From: Closterium sp. NIES-65
Taxonomy: Eukaryota; Streptophyta; Zygnematophyceae; Desmidiales; Closteriaceae
Assembly: GCA_948144175.1 (NCBI GenBank)
Contig: CANXME010002181.1
Span: forward strand, 1,302,001 to 1,366,000
Length of the DNA: 64,000 bases
Direction: 5' to 3'
The number at the start of each line of letters is the position of its first letter. Position 1 is the stretch's first letter. Below, in pieces: positions 61,001 through 64,000 of this stretch. A model generated the notes under the pieces. The model searched no databases, was not told the DNA's origin, and saw nothing but the letters and a program-made list of their open reading frames with translations. A program made the translations under genes and the position numbers.

Positions 61001-63974
61001 CTTCCCCTACCGCACTCCTTCCCTCCCCCCTCCCCCGGACTTCCTTGTGCCGGTTCCCCCCCCGGTAGACCCCCTCCCCCCTCAGGTTCCTGCCCCCTCA
61101 GGTGTGTCCCAGGTAGACGCCGTTGACCCGGTCGAGGTTACTGGTGACTCTGGTGCTGCTGCGGGTGCTGAGCCTGGGGGTGCTGACTCTGGGGGTGCTG
61201 TGCGCGGGGGTGCTGAGCCTGGGGGTGCTACGGCTGGGGGTGCTGGGCCTGAGGGTGCTACTCCTGAGGGTGCGGAGCCTGGGGGTGCTGAGCCGGGGGG
61301 TGCTGTGCCTGGAGGTGCTGGGTCTGGGGGTGCTGGGTCGGGAGCTGCTGAGCCTGGGGGTGCTGAGCTGGGAGCTGCTGAGCCTGGGGGTGCTGCGTCT
61401 GGAGCTGCTGAGCCTGGGGTTTCTCCTGCTGCTGCGTCTCGCCGGGAGCCCCTCTCTCCACAGGAGCTGCGCGAGTGGTTCGCTCGCCGCTGGAGGCGTG
61501 CTGCTGAGTCTGGAGGTGCTGCTGGTGCTGGAGCTGGAGCTTCTTCGACCGTCGAGGGTGCGGGTGCTGCCGGTCCCGGAGCTGCTGGACCTGCGGGTCC
61601 TCCTGGAGCTGGAGCTGCTGAGGGCGTTCGTGCGGAGCCTGCTGCTGTTGGTCCTGCCGCTGGAGGTGTGGGTGGCGCTGGTGCTGTAGCTGAGGGTGTT
61701 GGTGCTGTCCCTGCTGAGTCTGGAGCTGCCGCGCGGCCTCGGCCGTACTTCGTTCCGCTCCTGCAGCAGGTTCTTGGTCTTTCTCCTCCAGTAGAGGGTC
61801 CACCGCCTGTCCAGTCGCAGTCCCTACTGGAGCCTTCCTCTCCACTGCCTGCTCCCTCTCCTTACACTGGTCCTACTGGAGGTCTTGCTGAGCGTCGTGA
61901 GCCTGCGTCTCGTCCCGCGTCGCCTGTTCGTGCTGCTCGCGCTAGTGGTCGCAGTTCGCGTCAGCGTCCTCCTCCTGTCCCTGGCACGCACCGGATGTCT
62001 CTGCGTCCGTCCACTGCTCCTCTGCGTGCCCCTTTGCCTTCTCCTCCTGAGTCCTCTCTTCCTGCGCTTGCCGACCCTGAGTCGGACTCTCTTCGCGCTG
62101 CGAGTCCTACTGTCACGCGTCTGCTTGCTACTGTCGTCACTGACCCCTCTTTTGAGTCCACTGCTGCGTCTGCTCTAGTCGCTGAGCTCGTTGACTTTGC
62201 TGCCCGCTGTCGTCTCGACTACGCTGCTAGTCTTGTTGCTGAGTCTGTCTGTCCTCCGTCCGTCGGGGGTGAGTGTGCTCTTGGCACGGACGTCCTAGAG
62301 GACAGGCAGGAGGAGTTACAGTGTCTAGCGGCTGCTTCACCTCATCTCGCGTCTGTACTGCTTGCCCCTGAGGGAGACCCGGATGCACTAGACATCCCGA
62401 CTCCGCGTTCTTACGCGGAGGCCGTAGAGGGTCCCTACTCCTCTCAGTGGCAGGCAGCTATGGATGCAGAGATGGCTTCCTGGAAGTCCACAGGCACCTA
62501 CGTTGACGCGGTTCCCCCTCCTGGGGCGAACATCGTCAGTGGCATGTGGATCTTCAGGGTGAAGCGGCCGCCGGGCTCTCCACCTGTCTTCAAGGCACGG
62601 TACGTTGCTCGTGGCTTCAGTCAGCGGCAGGGAGTCGACTACTTTCAGACCTTCTCTCCCACCCCGAAGATGACCACTCTTCGGGTGCTGCTGCACATAG
62701 CCGCTCAGCGCGACTACGAGCTTCACTCTCTCGACTTCAGCACTGCGTTCCTGCAGGGTAGCCTGCACGAGGAGATCTGGCTTCGCCGTCCACCTGGCTT
62801 CACTGGGACTTTCCCTCCTGGCACCCAGTGGAGCCTCCGACGGCCAGTCTACGGTCTCCGCCAGGCACCGCGTGAGTGGCACGACACACTGAGGACTACG
62901 CTTGCGGCTCTTGGGTTTGCTCCTTCTACTGCTGACCCGTCGCTGTTTCTTCGCACCGACACTTCCCTGCCGCCGTTCTACATCCTCGTGTACGTCGACG
63001 ACTTGGTCTTTGCCACAGCGGACACTGCTGGACTCGCCTACGTGAAGTCCGAGCTGCTGAAGAGACACACGTGCACAGACCTGGGTGAACTGCGCAGCTA
63101 CCTTGGCTTGCAGATCACTCGGGACAGAGCACGCCGCACCATTACCTTGACTCAGTCACACATGGTGCAGCAGGTCCTTCAGCGCTTCGGCTTCACGTAC
63201 TCCTCGCCTCAGGCCACTCCTCTGCCTACTCGCCACTCACTCTCAGCTCTGCCTTCGGATGAGTCCGTAGAGTCGAGTGGTCCGTATGCAGAGCTTGTTG
63301 GCTGCCTCATGTACCTGATGACCTGCACACGACCTGACCTTGCATACCCTCTGAGCATTCTTGCACGCTATGTTGCTCCTGGGAGACACAGACCGGAGCA
63401 CATGGCTGCAGCGAAGAGGGTATTGCGCTACCTGTGCAGTACGTCGGGCATGGGGCTAGTGCTTGGAGGGCGGAGTCCAGTGGTCCTTACCGGCCACGCG
63501 GACGCTTCTTGGGCTGACGACCAGGCTACGCAGCGGTCGTCACAGGGCTACACCTTCAGCCTTGGTTCCGGCTCTGTCTCGTGGCGGTCTACTCGCTCGT
63601 CTTCGGTTCTCGGCTCCAGTTGTGAGGCTGAGATCTACGCCGGGGCCATGGCTGCACAGGAGCTTCGCTGGCTCACCTACCTGCTGACTGACCTTGGAGA
63701 GCCGCCTCGTTCTCCTCCAGTGCTGTACGTAGACAACAAGGCTATGCTGGCCTTGTGTCGAGAGCAGCGCTTGGAGCACAGAACGAAGCACATTGCTCTC
63801 CGCTACTTTCTTGCTCGTGAGCTGCAGCAGCGTGGTCAGTTGCGACTTGCGTACGTGGCCTCTGAGGCCAACACTGCTGATGTGTTCACCAAGGCACTCG
63901 CGCCTTGTGACCATCAGCGCTTTTGCACCCAGCTGGGTCTTGTGCCTGTCTTGCCTCACTTGCTCTCCTCTTGA
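58074..63974 (+). CDS. Copia gag-pol polyprotein, intact
   Basis: Single 1966-codon frame from the ATG in GCCATGG (58074). I prefer it to the ATG 24 bases upstream because of its better context and because the Gag-like sequence MATPSVLAFDAEG starts there. Gag (about 10-230) is followed by a run of nearly pure Gly (about 263-346), a Cys/His stretch (CGGAHATHRC) and protease DSGA (Asp522). Next are the pre-integrase HHCC module (HHRLGH at 678), integrase with Asp746, Asp815 and Glu851 (D,D35E), and an Ala/Gly/Glu/Pro-rich repeat linker (about 1029-1116). Copia RT follows (YVDD at 1640-1643), then RNase H ending in KHIALRYF and ADVFTKAL. All catalytic residues are present. The low-complexity tracts are unusual for copia Gag-Pol. 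Confidence 0.95.
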   Translation: MATPSVLAFDAEGCAIDFEVWLDDLQLYLQCDRADDLSLFDLTSGASPAPAADADPAVRSKWATRDAAARLAVRRHLPTSERAHFSQYKSAQTLYDAVVARYSSPATAALSRLMLPYLFPDLSAFPTVADLITHLRTSDTRYRAALPAEFCAKNPPPMYIALYYVVARLPDSLRVVKDHFLAVCPTTLTVDLLEKSLLAAEKSIVAVGASRGDPRTPIFEGCSPSPLLPSVASAAAADLLGLESVGAASAPSGRRRSSKGKGGKGAGGAGGGGGGGGGGGGGSGGGGGTSGGGGGGGGGGSGGDGGGGASGGGGGSGGGGGGGGGGGGGGSGGGSGGGGGGAGRGGTQQRSGGGGGQRSHRQQQQRSRDIPSPQQLREWYAGRQRGGGTGPCTYVLRSGDRAGEQCGGAHATHRCFGRLTDAWRQQFPGASEIPRWDELLRAGVAIFDLDFDAILTAMYVVDYSEENEGYRCFRPDPGIGTAALGACEAAALGASASALSGTGETALSGTASSSSSLTFTLDSGASRSFFRDRTTLTPLGRPVAVSLADPSGGPVLSHFSTVLPCPAAPSGTLSGLYLPSFSTNLVSGADLQDGGVHQFTPASQRVTHCTEARTGRHLATFSRRPGSSLYTLTVESPPVPASGQVAASGQVLAAASRSGPESAPCSCRLLSHETLLWHHRLGHPSLPHLRSMASRVLVSGLPQSLPPLPSGPGPSCVPCVEGRLRATPHSSHFPPTEAPLQTLHMDVWGPAPVRGQGYERYFLLVVDDYSRYTTVLPLRSKGAVTEVLIDWIREARLQLRKSFGSDFPVLRLHSDRGGEFSSRLLRDYCRARGIRQTFTLPDSPQQNGIAERRIGMVMDVARTSMMHAAAPHFLWPFAVRYAAHQLNLHPRVSRPAMSPVLLWTGKVGDASVFRVWGSRAFVRDLSADKLSPRAAPCVFLGFPTDAPGWQFYHPSSRRVLSSQDVTFDESVPFYRLFPYRTPSLPPPPDFLVPVPPPVDPLPPQVPAPSGVSQVDAVDPVEVTGDSGAAAGAEPGGADSGGAVRGGAEPGGATAGGAGPEGATPEGAEPGGAEPGGAVPGGAGSGGAGSGAAEPGGAELGAAEPGGAASGAAEPGVSPAAASRREPLSPQELREWFARRWRRAAESGGAAGAGAGASSTVEGAGAAGPGAAGPAGPPGAGAAEGVRAEPAAVGPAAGGVGGAGAVAEGVGAVPAESGAAARPRPYFVPLLQQVLGLSPPVEGPPPVQSQSLLEPSSPLPAPSPYTGPTGGLAERREPASRPASPVRAARASGRSSRQRPPPVPGTHRMSLRPSTAPLRAPLPSPPESSLPALADPESDSLRAASPTVTRLLATVVTDPSFESTAASALVAELVDFAARCRLDYAASLVAESVCPPSVGGECALGTDVLEDRQEELQCLAAASPHLASVLLAPEGDPDALDIPTPRSYAEAVEGPYSSQWQAAMDAEMASWKSTGTYVDAVPPPGANIVSGMWIFRVKRPPGSPPVFKARYVARGFSQRQGVDYFQTFSPTPKMTTLRVLLHIAAQRDYELHSLDFSTAFLQGSLHEEIWLRRPPGFTGTFPPGTQWSLRRPVYGLRQAPREWHDTLRTTLAALGFAPSTADPSLFLRTDTSLPPFYILVYVDDLVFATADTAGLAYVKSELLKRHTCTDLGELRSYLGLQITRDRARRTITLTQSHMVQQVLQRFGFTYSSPQATPLPTRHSLSALPSDESVESSGPYAELVGCLMYLMTCTRPDLAYPLSILARYVAPGRHRPEHMAAAKRVLRYLCSTSGMGLVLGGRSPVVLTGHADASWADDQATQRSSQGYTFSLGSGSVSWRSTRSSSVLGSSCEAEIYAGAMAAQELRWLTYLLTDLGEPPRSPPVLYVDNKAMLALCREQRLEHRTKHIALRYFLARELQQRGQLRLAYVASEANTADVFTKALAPCDHQRFCTQLGLVPVLPHLLSS

Positions 63975-64000
63975 CTTTACTTGTACTGTGACATATATAT

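Larger units (their letters stand above)
56859..64000 (+). mobile_element. Ty1/copia element with intact gag-pol, cut by the right window edge
   Basis: It starts with a short LTR, a primer-binding site, an unusual GC-rich tandem-repeat leader of about 1.1 kb and one uninterrupted gag-pol frame. The 3' LTR is not reached. It is inserted about 40 bp upstream of a splice acceptor in an intron of the hAT-like gene, in opposite orientation. The intact frame suggests a recent, possibly active copy. Confidence 0.88.

Overview
This is nuclear DNA from a eukaryote of the green lineage, dominated by retrotransposons, minisatellites and gene duplicates. The copia primer-binding sites match plant initiator tRNA-Met. 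The window also carries a chromovirus-type gypsy element, an L1-like LINE, hAT remnants and intron-split coding modules with GT..AG borders. The style of the copia Gag, with long Gly runs and Ala/Glu/Pro/Gly-rich tracts, together with the very GC-rich minisatellites, reminds me of streptophyte algae such as Closterium. That placement is inference from memory and has not been tested by a search.

Layout. At 1-463 is the right-hand LTR of a copia element that lies off the left edge. At 2.07-8.06 kb is a decayed minus-strand Ty3/gypsy chromovirus that has lost its 5' LTR. It sits inside a region otherwise similar to 51.2-52.6 kb. Four intronless genes for large leucine-rich-repeat proteins with a split F-box-like N-terminus lie at 9.1-11.3 (+), 16.8-19.3 (-), 20.6-23.0 (+) and 52.6-54.8 kb (+). 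The second and third are divergent. The first and fourth are paralogues that share flanking DNA. Between the first two lies a block of 11-, 18- and 15-bp minisatellites, with a 381-bp non-autonomous hAT element inserted in the 15-bp array. From 24.3 to 26.0 kb come a G-rich minisatellite and 19/22-bp pyrimidine-rich arrays. The latter recur inverted at 34.9-35.7 kb.

A complete copia insertion (27737-33530, minus strand) has a 5-bp target duplication, an initiator-Met-type primer-binding site, a polypurine tract, a 255-bp deletion in its 5' LTR and one in-frame stop. A plus-strand LINE with ORF1, ORF2 and a 29-A tail ends at 42550. Its ORF1 is split by an 88-bp segment that looks like a spliceosomal intron. 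From 43.1 to 50.4 kb on the minus strand there are repeated exon-like modules of a gene I do not recognise. One intervening segment holds about 233 copies of a 19-bp unit (4.4 kb). At 55.3-56.8 kb is a three-exon hAT-transposase-like relic. A copia element with an intact 1966-codon gag-pol is inserted in one of its introns and runs to the right edge.

The LRR genes look like the only intact host genes. Most other long open frames come from minisatellites whose units have no stop in any frame. No tRNA, rRNA, CRISPR or operon-like structure was seen.
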